64,000 bases of DNA from Streptomyces ferrugineus (GTDB taxonomy: Bacteria > Actinomycetota > Actinomycetes > Streptomycetales > Streptomycetaceae). Both the position numbers and the translations under genes were made by a program. Location of the stretch: positions 8,903,001 to 8,967,000 of the forward strand of contig NZ_CP063373.1 in the NCBI RefSeq assembly GCF_015160855.1, written 5' to 3'. This document shows, in pieces, positions 26,691 to 36,753 of the stretch (within the stretch, counting starts at the first letter, position 1; each line of letters begins with the position of its first letter). A model generated the notes under the pieces. It saw only the letters and a program-made list of their open reading frames with translations. It made no database searches and was not told the origin of the DNA.

Positions 26691-26930
26691 CTATGACGTC
26701 CGGCGCAGTGCGCGTACTCCACGCAACCCAATGACGCCGACGACCGTCCCCAATACGAAGGAGACGACGGCGAGCAGCAGGTGCACCCAGAAGTACGCCG
26801 TGGGGTGGCCGTCGTCGAACGCGAGCCCGCTGCTGTCCTTGATCAGGTTTTTGACGAAAGTGACCCAGATGACCCAGCTCCACACCCCGAAGGCGAGCAG
26901 GAACCAGGAGACCGGGCGGCTGAGCTTCAT
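26691..26930 (-). CDS. SCO4848-family small membrane protein
   Basis: A 79-residue protein with two membrane helices: SWFLLAFGVWSWVIWVTFV near 7-25 and AYFWVHLLLAVVSFVLGTVVGVIGL near 47-70, separated by a short polar loop (KDSSGLAFDDGHP). It matches what I recall of the conserved Streptomyces SCO4848 family, function unknown. ATG 26930 is chosen over upstream in-frame codons because it begins the conserved MKLSRPVSWF. GATACT lies six bases before it, so the transcript may be leaderless. It is divergent from the D,D-carboxypeptidase gene. Confidence 0.8.
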   Translation of the reverse strand: MKLSRPVSWFLLAFGVWSWVIWVTFVKNLIKDSSGLAFDDGHPTAYFWVHLLLAVVSFVLGTVVGVIGLRGVRALRRTS

Positions 26931-26994
26931 GGACTCAGTATCGCCGTCGCGTGTCCGGTCCTCCCGGTGGGGTGGGGACAGAAGCGGGACTTCC

Positions 26995-28308
26995 ATGGCA
27001 ACGGCATGTACGTTCTCCGTCGTGCCCGCACCCAAGAAGACCACCAGGCGAGCCCTGCTGGTCACTTCCGCCGTCGTGTCGTCCCTCGCGCTGACCGCGC
27101 CCGTCTCCTACGCGGCCCCCAAGCCGTCACCGAGCACGAGCCCGTCGGCCACTCCTCCGGCGAACATGTCGACCGTGGGCGGCGAGCGGCTGGGGCAGCC
27201 CGGCACTCAGGTGAATCTCGCCGGCGGCGTCCCCGTGCTGCCCAAGGAACTGACCGCGCGCTCCTGGGTGGTGGCCGACGCCGAGTCCGGCGAGGTGCTG
27301 GCCGCGCACAACGCGCACTGGCGGCTGCCGCCCGCGAGCACCATGAAGATGCTGTTCGCCGACACGGTGCTGCCGAAGTTCCCGAAGACCATGAAGCACA
27401 AGGTCGTGCCGTCCGACCTGGCGGACGTCGGGTCGGGCTCCAGCCTGGTCGGGATAAAGGAGGGCGAGACGTACACCGTCCACGACCTGTGGCTCGGGGT
27501 CTTCCTGCGCTCCGGCAACGACGCCGTGCACGTGCTGTCGAAGATGAACGAGGGCATCGACAACACCGTCAAGGAGATGAACGAGCACGCCGAGGAGCTC
27601 CAGGCCCTCGACACGTACGCGGTGTCGCCCGACGGCTACGACGCTCCGCGCCAGGTGTCGTCGGCGTACGACCTGACGCTGATCGCCCGTTCCGGGCTGC
27701 AGAAGAAGGACTTCCGCGAGTACTGCTCGACCGTCACCGCCAAGTTCCCGGGCGCGACGGCGAAGAACAAGAAGGGCAAGTCGGTCCGCGGGTCCTTCGA
27801 GATCCAGAACACCAACCGGCTGCTGACCGGCGACAGCGACGTCCCCGTCTACCAGGGCATCGCCGGCGTCAAGAACGGCAACACCACCAACGCCGGCGCC
27901 ACCTTCACGGGCGTCGCCGAGCGCAACGGCAAAGTGCTGCTCGTGACGGTCATGAACCCGGAGAAGAGCGAGCACAACGAGGTCTACAAGGAGACCGCGC
28001 GGCTCTTCGACTGGGGCTTCCAGGCGGCCGGCAAGGTGCGGCCGGTCGGTGAGCTGGTGCCGCCGAAGAGCGCGGCGCAGGCCAGCGCCCAGCCGGGTGC
28101 GAACCCCTCCGGGGAGGCCGGGGGCACCGGGGACTCCGAGGAGTCCTCGAAGTCGGCGGTGGGCGCCTCGGCCGCGAGCGGTTCGAGCGGCATCGGGGTG
28201 GCGCTCGGGATCACGGGCGGGCTGCTGGTGCTGCTGGCGGCGGGCGCGTTCCTGATCAACCGCCGCTGGCCGCTGCCCGACCTGGTGCGGCGTCGGAGTC
28301 GCTCCTGA
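26995..28308 (+). CDS. D-alanyl-D-alanine carboxypeptidase (peptidase S11), membrane-anchored
   Basis: A protein of ~437 residues that trims D-Ala from peptidoglycan stems. A signal peptide (ALLVTSAVVSSLALTAPVSYAA) is followed by a Ser/Pro linker. Penicillin-binding motifs: SxxK in PASTMKM near residue 117, SxN in RSGNDAV, and the third motif appears as KNG in GVKNGNTTNAG instead of the usual KTG. After the catalytic domain come an Ala/Ser/Glu-rich linker, a C-terminal helix (GVALGITGGLLVLLAAGAFLI) and a basic tail. The start is uncertain: ATG 26995, or GTG 27022 with TACGTT seven bases before it. The 3' end overlaps the convergent yihY-like gene by 53 bases. Confidence 0.87.
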   Translation: MATACTFSVVPAPKKTTRRALLVTSAVVSSLALTAPVSYAAPKPSPSTSPSATPPANMSTVGGERLGQPGTQVNLAGGVPVLPKELTARSWVVADAESGEVLAAHNAHWRLPPASTMKMLFADTVLPKFPKTMKHKVVPSDLADVGSGSSLVGIKEGETYTVHDLWLGVFLRSGNDAVHVLSKMNEGIDNTVKEMNEHAEELQALDTYAVSPDGYDAPRQVSSAYDLTLIARSGLQKKDFREYCSTVTAKFPGATAKNKKGKSVRGSFEIQNTNRLLTGDSDVPVYQGIAGVKNGNTTNAGATFTGVAERNGKVLLVTVMNPEKSEHNEVYKETARLFDWGFQAAGKVRPVGELVPPKSAAQASAQPGANPSGEAGGTGDSEESSKSAVGASAASGSSGIGVALGITGGLLVLLAAGAFLINRRWPLPDLVRRRSRS

Positions 28309-29278
28309 CGGCGGGTTCACGGGGCGCGGCGGGCGCGTCCTCCGATTCGTCCACGGAGTCCTCGGGCTCGCCGGCGGAGTCCTCGGACTCGTCCACGGAG
28401 TCCTCGGACTCGTCGGCGGCCTCGATCTCGTCCTTGCTCTGCGTCGCCGTCCAGGCGGCGCAGAACACCACCAGCTTCGAGGTGAAGTTGATCCACAGCA
28501 GCAGGGCGACCGGCACGCCGAACGCGCCGTACATGCTCCTTGTGGCCACGCCCTGCATATAGCCGCTGAGCAGCAGTTTCAGCAGCTCGAACCCGATCGC
28601 GCCGATCAGCGCGGCCACCATCAGCCGACGGCGTGGCGGCTCGACGCCGGGCAGCAGGGTCAGGACGTACAGCAGAAGCAGGAAGTCGGCGAGTACGGCC
28701 ACGAGGAACGCGGCGATCTGCAACAGGATCCCGCCCCAGCCGCCCTCGTCGATGCCCATCTGCCGGGTGATCCAGCCGATCAGGGCGGAGGCGACCGTGG
28801 AGGCGGCGATCGTCACGAGCAGGGCACCGCCCAGGCCGACCAGGACACCGGCGTCCTTGGCCTTGCGCAGGACGGCGTTCTCCTCGGGGTCGGGCAGCTC
28901 CCACACGGCGCGCAGGCACTCGCGCATGGAGCCGACCCATCCGATTCCGGTGACCAGCAACAGGGCGCCGGCGATGAGGCCGACAGTGCCGGCGTTCTCC
29001 ACCAGGGCGCCGATGTCGAGCTGGTCGGCGATGCCGGGGACCTGGTCGGAGAGCTTGTCCTCCAGCTTGTTCTGCTGCTCCTGGCTGAGCGTCGCGGCGG
29101 CGATCGCCGCAGCCACCGTGAGCAGCGGGAACAGCGCGATGAAGCTGGTGAACGTCATCGCCGCGGCCAGCCGTGTCCACTTCACGCGGTCCATGCGCTC
29201 GTACGACCGCCACGCGTGCGTGGTCATCAGCCGGGTCACCGCGGACCCGACGACGGGGAGTTTTTTCAGCCAGTCCAT
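28256..29278 (-). CDS. YihY/virulence factor BrkB family membrane protein
   Basis: A protein of 340 residues with six predicted membrane helices between ~25 and 275, containing the family hallmarks LAAAMTFTSFIALFPLLT, GWVGSMRECLRAVWELP and YGAFGVPVALLLWINFTSKLVVFCAAW. It is not an RNase despite old RNase BN annotations. The C-terminus is an acidic repeat built on ESEDSVDESEDSAGEPEDS, followed by an Ala-rich tail whose codons overlap the convergent carboxypeptidase gene. ATG 29278 is used because MDWLKKLPVVG matches family starts; the upstream in-frame start adds an unrelated segment. Confidence 0.85.
   Translation of the reverse strand: MDWLKKLPVVGSAVTRLMTTHAWRSYERMDRVKWTRLAAAMTFTSFIALFPLLTVAAAIAAATLSQEQQNKLEDKLSDQVPGIADQLDIGALVENAGTVGLIAGALLLVTGIGWVGSMRECLRAVWELPDPEENAVLRKAKDAGVLVGLGGALLVTIAASTVASALIGWITRQMGIDEGGWGGILLQIAAFLVAVLADFLLLLYVLTLLPGVEPPRRRLMVAALIGAIGFELLKLLLSGYMQGVATRSMYGAFGVPVALLLWINFTSKLVVFCAAWTATQSKDEIEAADESEDSVDESEDSAGEPEDSVDESEDAPAAPREPAVRSDSDAAPGRAAASGG
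28330..28413. repeat. In-gene repeats encoding an Asp/Glu/Ser tail
   Basis: Imperfect ~24-base units of the type GTCCTCGGACTCGTCCACGGA repeat about three and a half times. On the minus strand they encode repeated DESEDS(V/A) blocks of the BrkB-family protein. The length is likely to vary between strains. Confidence 0.6.
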
Positions 29279-29420
29279 GATCCGACTCTGCCCTCCGCGG
29301 GGGAGACCGATGTCCGGGTGCCCCAAAACCGCGGGACCGTAGCAGGCGCCCTACCGCTTCCGGCCCACTAATCACCCATTCCGGGTAGAGACGGAATGTT
29401 TCAGAACTGATCACCCGTAT

Positions 29421-30797
29421 ATGGACGCTACGGTCGCCGACATGCCTGCCGACACCGTCGCCGTCTCGGGGTGGGGCCGCACCGCCCCCACCAACGCCCT
29501 CGTGATCCGCCCCAGGACGTACGAGGAAGCCGTGACGGCCGTCCGGGGCTGCGGGGTCCGCGGGGGCATTCCGAGGGGCCTGGGGCGGGCGTACGGGGAC
29601 GCGGCGCAGAACGCCGGGGGCACGGTGCTGGACATGACCGGCCTGGACCGGATTCACGCGATCGACGCCGACAGCGGCATCGTGCTGTGCGACGCGGGCG
29701 TCTCCCTGCACCGGCTGATCGAGGTGCTGCTCCCGCTCGGCTGGTTCGTGCCGGTGACGCCCGGCACCCGCCATGTGACGGTCGGCGGCGCGATCGGCGC
29801 GGACATCCACGGCAGGAACCACCACGTCGCGGGGTCCTTCTCCCGCCACGTGCTGTCGCTGGAGCTCCTCACCGCCGACGGCGAGATCCACACCGTCGGC
29901 CGCGACACACCCCTGTTCGACGCGACCACCGGCGGCATGGGACTGACCGGCGTGATCCTCACCGCGACGATCCAGCTCCAGCCGGTGGAGACCTCGCTGG
30001 TGACGGTCGACACCGAGCGCGCGCGAGACCTCGACGACGCGATGGCCCGCCTGGCCGCCGCCGACGACCACTACCGCTACTCGGTGGCCTGGATCGACCT
30101 GCTGGCGCGCGGCGCGGCGACCGGGCGCGCGGTCCTCACCCGCGGCGACCACGCGCCCCTGGAGGCGCTGCGCAAGGGCACGCGCGCGCGTAGGGAGCCG
30201 CTCGCCTTCCGCCCCGCCCGTCTGCCCGCCCCGCCCGCCTTCCTCCCGGACGGGCTGCTCAGCCACCGCGGCGTGAGCTGGTTCAACGAGTTCTGGTACC
30301 GCAAGGCGCCACGCGCGCGTACCGGCGAACTCCAGAAGCTCGCCACCTTCTTCCACCCCCTGGACGGCGTGCCCCACTGGAACCGGATCTACGGCCGGGG
30401 CGGCCTCGTGCAGTACCAGTTCGCCGTCGGCCACGGCCAGGAGGAAACCCTGCGCCGGGTCGTGCGGCGCGTCTCCGAGCACCGCTGCCCGTCCTTCCTG
30501 GCCGTCCTCAAGCGCTTCGGCGACGCCGATCCGGGCTGGCTCTCCTTCCCGGTGCCCGGCTGGACCCTGGCCCTGGACATCCCGGCCGCCCTGCCCGGCC
30601 TCGGCGCCTTCCTGGACGCGCTCGACCAGGACGTGGCCACGGCGGGCGGGCGGGTCTGCCTCGCCAAGGACGCCCGGCTGCGGCCCGAACTGCTCGCCGC
30701 GATGTATCCGCGCGTGGACGAGTTCCGCGCCCTGCGCGCGGAGGTCGACCCGCGCGGGGTGTTCGTGTCGGACCTGGCCCGCCGCCTCTCCCTGTGA
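29421..30797 (+). CDS. dprE1: DprE1-like FAD-dependent oxidoreductase
   Basis: A 458-residue vanillyl-alcohol-oxidase-fold flavoenzyme similar to decaprenylphosphoryl-ribose 2-oxidase. The FAD domain has RGLGRAYGDAAQNAGG and VTPGTRHVTVGGAIGADIHG; the C-terminal region carries FLAVLKRFG, LSFPVPGWTLALD, LAKDARL (the catalytic lysine) and AMYPRVDEF, ending VFVSDLARRLSL as in mycobacterial DprE1. The residue matching mycobacterial Cys387 is Ala384 (codon 30570-30572). With dprE2, 32 bases downstream, it would epimerise a polyprenyl-phospho-ribose to the arabinose form. No arabinosyltransferase is nearby. The start may be ATG 29421 or ATG 29442. Confidence 0.82.
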   Translation: MDATVADMPADTVAVSGWGRTAPTNALVIRPRTYEEAVTAVRGCGVRGGIPRGLGRAYGDAAQNAGGTVLDMTGLDRIHAIDADSGIVLCDAGVSLHRLIEVLLPLGWFVPVTPGTRHVTVGGAIGADIHGRNHHVAGSFSRHVLSLELLTADGEIHTVGRDTPLFDATTGGMGLTGVILTATIQLQPVETSLVTVDTERARDLDDAMARLAAADDHYRYSVAWIDLLARGAATGRAVLTRGDHAPLEALRKGTRARREPLAFRPARLPAPPAFLPDGLLSHRGVSWFNEFWYRKAPRARTGELQKLATFFHPLDGVPHWNRIYGRGGLVQYQFAVGHGQEETLRRVVRRVSEHRCPSFLAVLKRFGDADPGWLSFPVPGWTLALDIPAALPGLGAFLDALDQDVATAGGRVCLAKDARLRPELLAAMYPRVDEFRALRAEVDPRGVFVSDLARRLSL

Positions 30798-30829
30798 CCA
30801 CCCTCCAGCCACGCCTCTAGGAGCTGTTC

Positions 30830-31585
30830 GTGAAGGACGCCTTCGGCATCCCCCAGTCCCTGCTCGTCCTCGGCGGTACGTCCGAGATCGCGCTGGCCAC
30901 CGCCCGCCGCCTGATCGCGCGCCGCACCCGCACGGTCTGGCTCGCGGGCCGCCCGTCGCCCGCCCTGGAGCAGTCGGCGGCCGAACTGCGCGCCCTGGGT
31001 GCCGACGTGCACACGGTGGCCTTCGACGCGCTCGACCCCGAGTCCCACGAGACCGTGCTCGGCAAGGTCTTCGCGGAGGGCGACATCGACATGGTGCTGC
31101 TCGCCTTCGGGATCCTCGGCGACCAGGCGCGCGACGAGCGCGAGCCGCTGAACGCGGTGCGGGTCGCGCAGACCAACTACACCGGCGCCGTGTCCGCGGC
31201 CCTGGTCGCCGCCGGCGCACTGCAGTCCCAGGGCCACGGCTCGCTGGTCGTCCTCTCCTCGGTCGCCGGGGAGCGGGCCCGCCGCGCCAACTTCATCTAC
31301 GGCTCCAGCAAGGCCGGCCTCGACACCTTCGCCCAGGGCCTGGGCGACGCCCTGCACGGCACCGGCGTGCACGTCATGGTCGTACGCCCGGGATTCGTGC
31401 GCTCGAAGATGACCGCAGACCTGGAAGAGGCCCCCCTCGCGACCACCCCGGAGGCCGTCGCCACGGCGATCGAACTGGGCCTGCGCCGCCGCTCGGAGAC
31501 GGTGTGGGTACCGGGCGCGCTCAGGCTGCTGATGTCGGCGCTGCGCCATACGCCGCGCGGGCTGCTCCGCCGCCTGCCGGTCTGA
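30830..31585 (+). CDS. dprE2: DprE2-like short-chain dehydrogenase (2-ulose reductase)
   Basis: A 251-residue SDR. The nucleotide motif LVLGGTSEIALATARRL has the GGTSEI variant typical of DprE2. The catalytic Ser lies in LVVLSSVAG and the YxxxK pair in YGSSKAGLD. The C-terminus has RPGFVRSKMTADL. The predicted reaction is NADH-dependent reduction of the keto intermediate made by DprE1. GTG 30830 follows AGGAG. It is operonic with dprE1. Confidence 0.82.
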   Translation: MKDAFGIPQSLLVLGGTSEIALATARRLIARRTRTVWLAGRPSPALEQSAAELRALGADVHTVAFDALDPESHETVLGKVFAEGDIDMVLLAFGILGDQARDEREPLNAVRVAQTNYTGAVSAALVAAGALQSQGHGSLVVLSSVAGERARRANFIYGSSKAGLDTFAQGLGDALHGTGVHVMVVRPGFVRSKMTADLEEAPLATTPEAVATAIELGLRRRSETVWVPGALRLLMSALRHTPRGLLRRLPV

Positions 31586-31680
31586 AGCGCCCCCAGGGCC
31601 TGTTCTGAGTTCCCCGTCGTCCGTGCGAAGGGCGGGCGCAGCGGCGGAGTGCGGCGAGGGAGCGTGCCGGGACAGCACAC

Positions 31681-32259
31681 CTAGAGCGTCGGGATCGACC
31701 CGCGCTCCACATGCCCCGCCTGCGGCGGCACCACCGACCTGCCGAAGGGGAAGTCCCGCAGCTTGCGCCACACGCCGTCGGCGCCCTGTTCGTAGAGGGC
31801 GAAGCCGGTACAGGGCCAGCCGGCCTCGTAGTCGGCGAGTTCCTCGAACGCGCGGTCCATCGACTCCTCGTCGATGCCGTGGGCGACGGTCACGTGCGGG
31901 TGGTAAGGGAACTGCAGTTCGCGTGCGACGGGGCCGGAGGCGTCGCGGACCTGCTTCTGCAGCCAGGTGCAGGCCTCGGCGCCCTCGACGACCTGGACGA
32001 AGACGACCGGCGACAGGGGCCGGAAGGTCCCGGTGCCGGACAGCCGCATCGGGAAGGGGCGCCCGGCGGCCGCGACCTCGACCAGGTGCGCCTCGATCGC
32101 GGGCAGCAGCGCGGAGTCGACCTCGGTCGGCGGCAGCAGCGTGACATGCGTGGGGATACCGTGAGCCGCGGCGTCGCCGAAGCCCGCGCGCCGCTCCTGG
32201 AGCAGGCTGCCGTGAGGCTCCGGGACCGCGATCGACACACCGATCGTTACGGTCCCCAC
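31681..32259 (-). CDS. 2'-5' RNA ligase-like 2H phosphoesterase
   Basis: A protein of 192 residues with the two HxT motifs of the 2H phosphoesterase superfamily, HVTLLPP near residue 38 and HVTVAHG near 122, each on a beta strand of the duplicated fold. Members act on 2',3'-cyclic phosphates or 2'-5' linkages in RNA or nucleotides. GTG 32259 is preferred because AGGAGAC lies just upstream and it begins the first strand (VTIGVSIAVPEP). The cognate substrate is unknown. It is followed by trpS on the same strand's upstream side. Confidence 0.8.
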   Translation of the reverse strand: MGTVTIGVSIAVPEPHGSLLQERRAGFGDAAAHGIPTHVTLLPPTEVDSALLPAIEAHLVEVAAAGRPFPMRLSGTGTFRPLSPVVFVQVVEGAEACTWLQKQVRDASGPVARELQFPYHPHVTVAHGIDEESMDRAFEELADYEAGWPCTGFALYEQGADGVWRKLRDFPFGRSVVPPQAGHVERGSIPTL

Positions 32260-32384
32260 GTCGTCTCCTGTCGTCTGTTGGTGGGCGTGAGTGGCCGCCG
32301 TGGCAGCCACTCGGCTATCGACTGTACGGCTACGGCCGTGCTGCGGGCAGGCGCAACCGTAGTGATATGCAGCGCTGAACGGGC

Positions 32385-34082
<1,698 letters not shown>

Positions 34083-34090
<8 letters not shown>

Positions 34091-35105
34091 CGGACGCGGG
34101 CCTGACGACGATGACGGCCGAGAGGCGTACGGGAGCGACGGACGGCGTGCGTACGGCCGTGAGGGCGCCGATCGGCACAGTGGGCGCCCCGCCCGCGGAC
34201 ATGCCGCTGATCACGGTCGGCGCGGCGACCCGGCAGGGCTGCCGGAGGAGCTGCGTGCGCTCGGGCGCTCCCTGGACGCGCCGGACGCCGGGGACGGCGC
34301 CGAGACGATGGTCGAGCGGGTGCTGGGGCAGATACTCGCCATGGGGCCACCGCCCACGCCCTCCAGGCAGTGGGGGAACGCGGGGGTGCCGGTGGCCGAG
34401 CCGCCGGGCGCGGCCGGGCGGCTGCGGTCGGTGCGGCGCTGGGCGCGGGTGCGGTGGCGTTCGCTGACCGCGTCGCTGTGCGGCCTGCTGACGGTGCTCG
34501 TGCTCACGCCCCCGGTGCGGGCGGCGGTCTTCGACTGGTTCGACTTCGCCGGGGTCGAGGTGCGCTACGACCCGTCGGCGGTGCCCTCACCGGGCGCCGA
34601 GGTCCCCGGCTGCGGTCACTCGGTGTCGTTCGCCCAGGCCGAGCGCCGGGCCGGCTTCGAGCCGCTCGTCCCGAAGGAGCTCGGCACGCCGGACGCGGTG
34701 ACGGTGACGGGTGAGCCAGGGGGACGGTTCGTGGTGAGCCTGTGCTGGCGCGAGGACGGGCGCACGATACGGCTGGACGAGCGCCGGGCGAGTGTGGACA
34801 TCGGCTTCGCCAAGGCGGTGCGCGAGCCGCCGGAGTGGATCTCGCCGGCGCCCGACGGGTCGAACGGCGCCGGGTCCGGCCCGGCCCTGTGGTTCCCCCG
34901 ACCGCATCTGCTGACGTTCTGGTTGGTGGACGCGGGCGGGGAGCGCTACGCACGCGAGGAGCGGACGGCCGGTCCGACGCTGCTGTGGACGCACGACACC
35001 GAGGGCGAGGCCGTGGCGCTGCGGCTGGAAGGGGTGGCGTCGAAGGAGCGGGCGCTGGGGGTCGCGCGGTCGCTGGGCACGCCGTCCGAAGAGGCCTCGA
35101 AATAG
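34083..35105 (+). CDS. Probable membrane-bound anti-sigma factor
   Basis: A protein of ~340 residues, overlapping the sigma gene. The N-terminal ~120 residues are cytoplasmic, highly charged and Gly/Arg/Asp-rich, with a conserved-looking LPEELRALGRSLDAPD helix but no HxxxCxxC zinc motif. One membrane helix (SLTASLCGLLTVLVLTPPVRAAVF) lies near 122-145. The extracytoplasmic domain of ~190 residues (FDWFDFAGVEVRYDP onward) is beta-rich with three cysteines. The topology and position suggest that it sequesters the sigma factor until an envelope signal releases it. The start may be ATG 34077 or 34083, after AAGGGGG. Confidence 0.72.
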
Positions 35106-35118
35106 GTGGTTCGGAATG

Positions 35119-35144
35119 GGAACCCAGCCGCGTCGGGCGGTGTA
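35119..35144 (+). promoter_or_regulatory. Second copy of the ECF-type promoter, before the membrane-protein pair
   Basis: GGAACC (35119-35124), 14 bases, then GGTGTA (35139-35144), identical in elements and spacing to the promoter before the sigma gene. It lies about 60 bases before ATG 35206. Confidence 0.65.
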
Positions 35145-35205
35145 CCAGAAGTGACAAGCGGCTCGGGGACGGGCCGCACGGGGATCGCTCGGGTTGGGGG
35201 TTCGG

Positions 35206-35994
35206 ATGTCGGGACAGGGGATCGGCCGCTTGTGGGACCGGTTGCGCAGGCGTGAGGGCCGCGAGAGGAGTCGGAGTCGTGAACTCACCGCGCTGACCGG
35301 GGCGTTGACGGGAGCACTCGCCCTGCTGCTGTGGGGTGCCGCGTCCCCCGCGTCGGCGGGAGGGCCGACCAGCGTGCTGCTGGTCTCACCGGAGAGCACA
35401 CAGACGGCCTCGCTGTACCACTCCGACAAGGAGTACGGAGAGCTGGACCGGCTGCTCGGCGCACCGGGCAAGGGCACGCGTGACAAGCCGCCGGAGGCCG
35501 ACCTGACGACAGCCCGCCAGATCAACGTCACCTGGATGGTCCATGACGTGACGCCCTGGCGCCTGGACCGGGTCTACCCGAGCCATCAGGGGAAGGACGT
35601 CTGGATACACACGGCGGCGAACCTGGACAGCACGACGAACGGCGTCTGGCGCCGCGCCGAGCACCCGAGCCGGCTTCGCGCCCTGCTCGACAGGCTGGGC
35701 CTGATGGGCAAGGCCTCCTCGGAGGGAAACGAGGCGATCGTCCCACCGGCGTGGGAGGCGCCAGGGACGGACGAGGCAACGGAGGCGACCGAGGCATCCC
35801 CGGCCCAGGCGGGGCCAGGGCCGAGGTCGGGAGCGGGATCGGGGTCGGATGACGGCACCGACTGGTGGTGGGCCGTGCCGGGCGCGGCGGCCGGAGCCGT
35901 GCTGGCGCTGCTCCTGCGCCCCTTCGCCACCCGACTGCCGCTGGACCGTCTGCGAGGAGAGCCGGGGCCGAGGCAGGAGCTGCGGGACGTATGA
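35206..35994 (+). CDS. Exported membrane protein A of the ECF locus
   Basis: A 262-residue protein of unknown function. It has a basic N-terminus, a signal/anchor helix (TALTGALTGALALLLWGAA) near 28-47, an extracytoplasmic domain of ~150 residues (VLLVSPESTQTASLYHSDKEY, NVTWMVHDVTPWRLDRVYP, VWIHTAANLD), a Glu/Ala/Ser/Gly linker, a second helix (WWWAVPGAAAGAVLALLL) near 220 and a short basic tail ending PRQELRDV. Its layout and tail match the next gene. The stop overlaps that gene's ATG (ATGA). A shared ECF promoter suggests it belongs to an envelope response. Confidence 0.7.
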   Translation: MSGQGIGRLWDRLRRREGRERSRSRELTALTGALTGALALLLWGAASPASAGGPTSVLLVSPESTQTASLYHSDKEYGELDRLLGAPGKGTRDKPPEADLTTARQINVTWMVHDVTPWRLDRVYPSHQGKDVWIHTAANLDSTTNGVWRRAEHPSRLRALLDRLGLMGKASSEGNEAIVPPAWEAPGTDEATEATEASPAQAGPGPRSGAGSGSDDGTDWWWAVPGAAAGAVLALLLRPFATRLPLDRLRGEPGPRQELRDV

Positions 35995-36728
35995 GCGCCG
36001 GCCTGAAGGGAGAGCTGCGGCTCACGCTGCTCGTGACGGTGGTGGTGTCGGCGGCGCTGGCGGCCCTGTGGGGCACGGCGGCGAGCGCCGCGGCCGTCCC
36101 TGCGCAGGGGCGGGACGCCCCCGACGTGGCCATGGTCATCACCGGCGGCACGGGACGCTCGATGGCGCTGCGTTCCGGCAAAACCGCGTTCGCCCGTCTC
36201 TGGCAGCTGCTGCAGCCGACGTACGTGGGGACGGAGCGGGTGTCGGAGGAGTGGGATGAGGGGCGGCATCCGCCGATACGGATGACGGTGGTCTGGGGGC
36301 TGACGGGAGTCGGCGGCTGGCCACAGACGAGCCGGGCACCGGGAGGGGATGTGGCAGTCCAGCGGCAGGACCAGCTCTTCGTGGCCGAGGACGGCACGCC
36401 CTGGGTGCGCTCGGATCTCGCGCCGGATGTGGAGGACGACGACATCCGCTGGCATCGGGCCCCGCGCTCCGCCTTCGAGCGGCTGGATCTGGCCCGGCTG
36501 GTCGGTGGGTCCGCGGGCGAGGTCGTGGAGGTCGACGACGGCACGGCGGCCGGGGGCGGCTGGTCCGGGCCGGTGCCGGAGGGTGCCGGGTGGGGCTTGG
36601 CGGGGCTGGCCGTGGGGTTCGCGACCGGTGCGGGCGGCACGCTGCTGATACGCCGCGCGGCGGCCCGGCAGGAAGCCGGACCGCCGCGGGAGGGGCCGCG
36701 TCAGGAGTTGATCGACCTGGACCTGTGA
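35991..36728 (+). CDS. Exported membrane protein B of the ECF locus
   Basis: A protein of 245 residues with the same architecture as its neighbour: signal helix (LRLTLLVTVVVSAALAALWG), extracytoplasmic domain (DVAMVITGGTGRSMALRSG, IRMTVVWGLTGVGGW, LFVAEDGTPWVR, IRWHRAPRSAFERL), Gly-rich linker, C-terminal helix (WGLAGLAVGFATGAGGTLLI) and a tail with PRQELIDLDL. The PRQEL tail shared with protein A points to an old duplication and a common partner. ATG 35991 overlaps the upstream stop by four bases. Function unknown. Confidence 0.7.
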   Translation: MSAGLKGELRLTLLVTVVVSAALAALWGTAASAAAVPAQGRDAPDVAMVITGGTGRSMALRSGKTAFARLWQLLQPTYVGTERVSEEWDEGRHPPIRMTVVWGLTGVGGWPQTSRAPGGDVAVQRQDQLFVAEDGTPWVRSDLAPDVEDDDIRWHRAPRSAFERLDLARLVGGSAGEVVEVDDGTAAGGGWSGPVPEGAGWGLAGLAVGFATGAGGTLLIRRAAARQEAGPPREGPRQELIDLDL

Positions 36729-36753
36729 GGCCGTAGGCGCAGCGGCATGGGCG

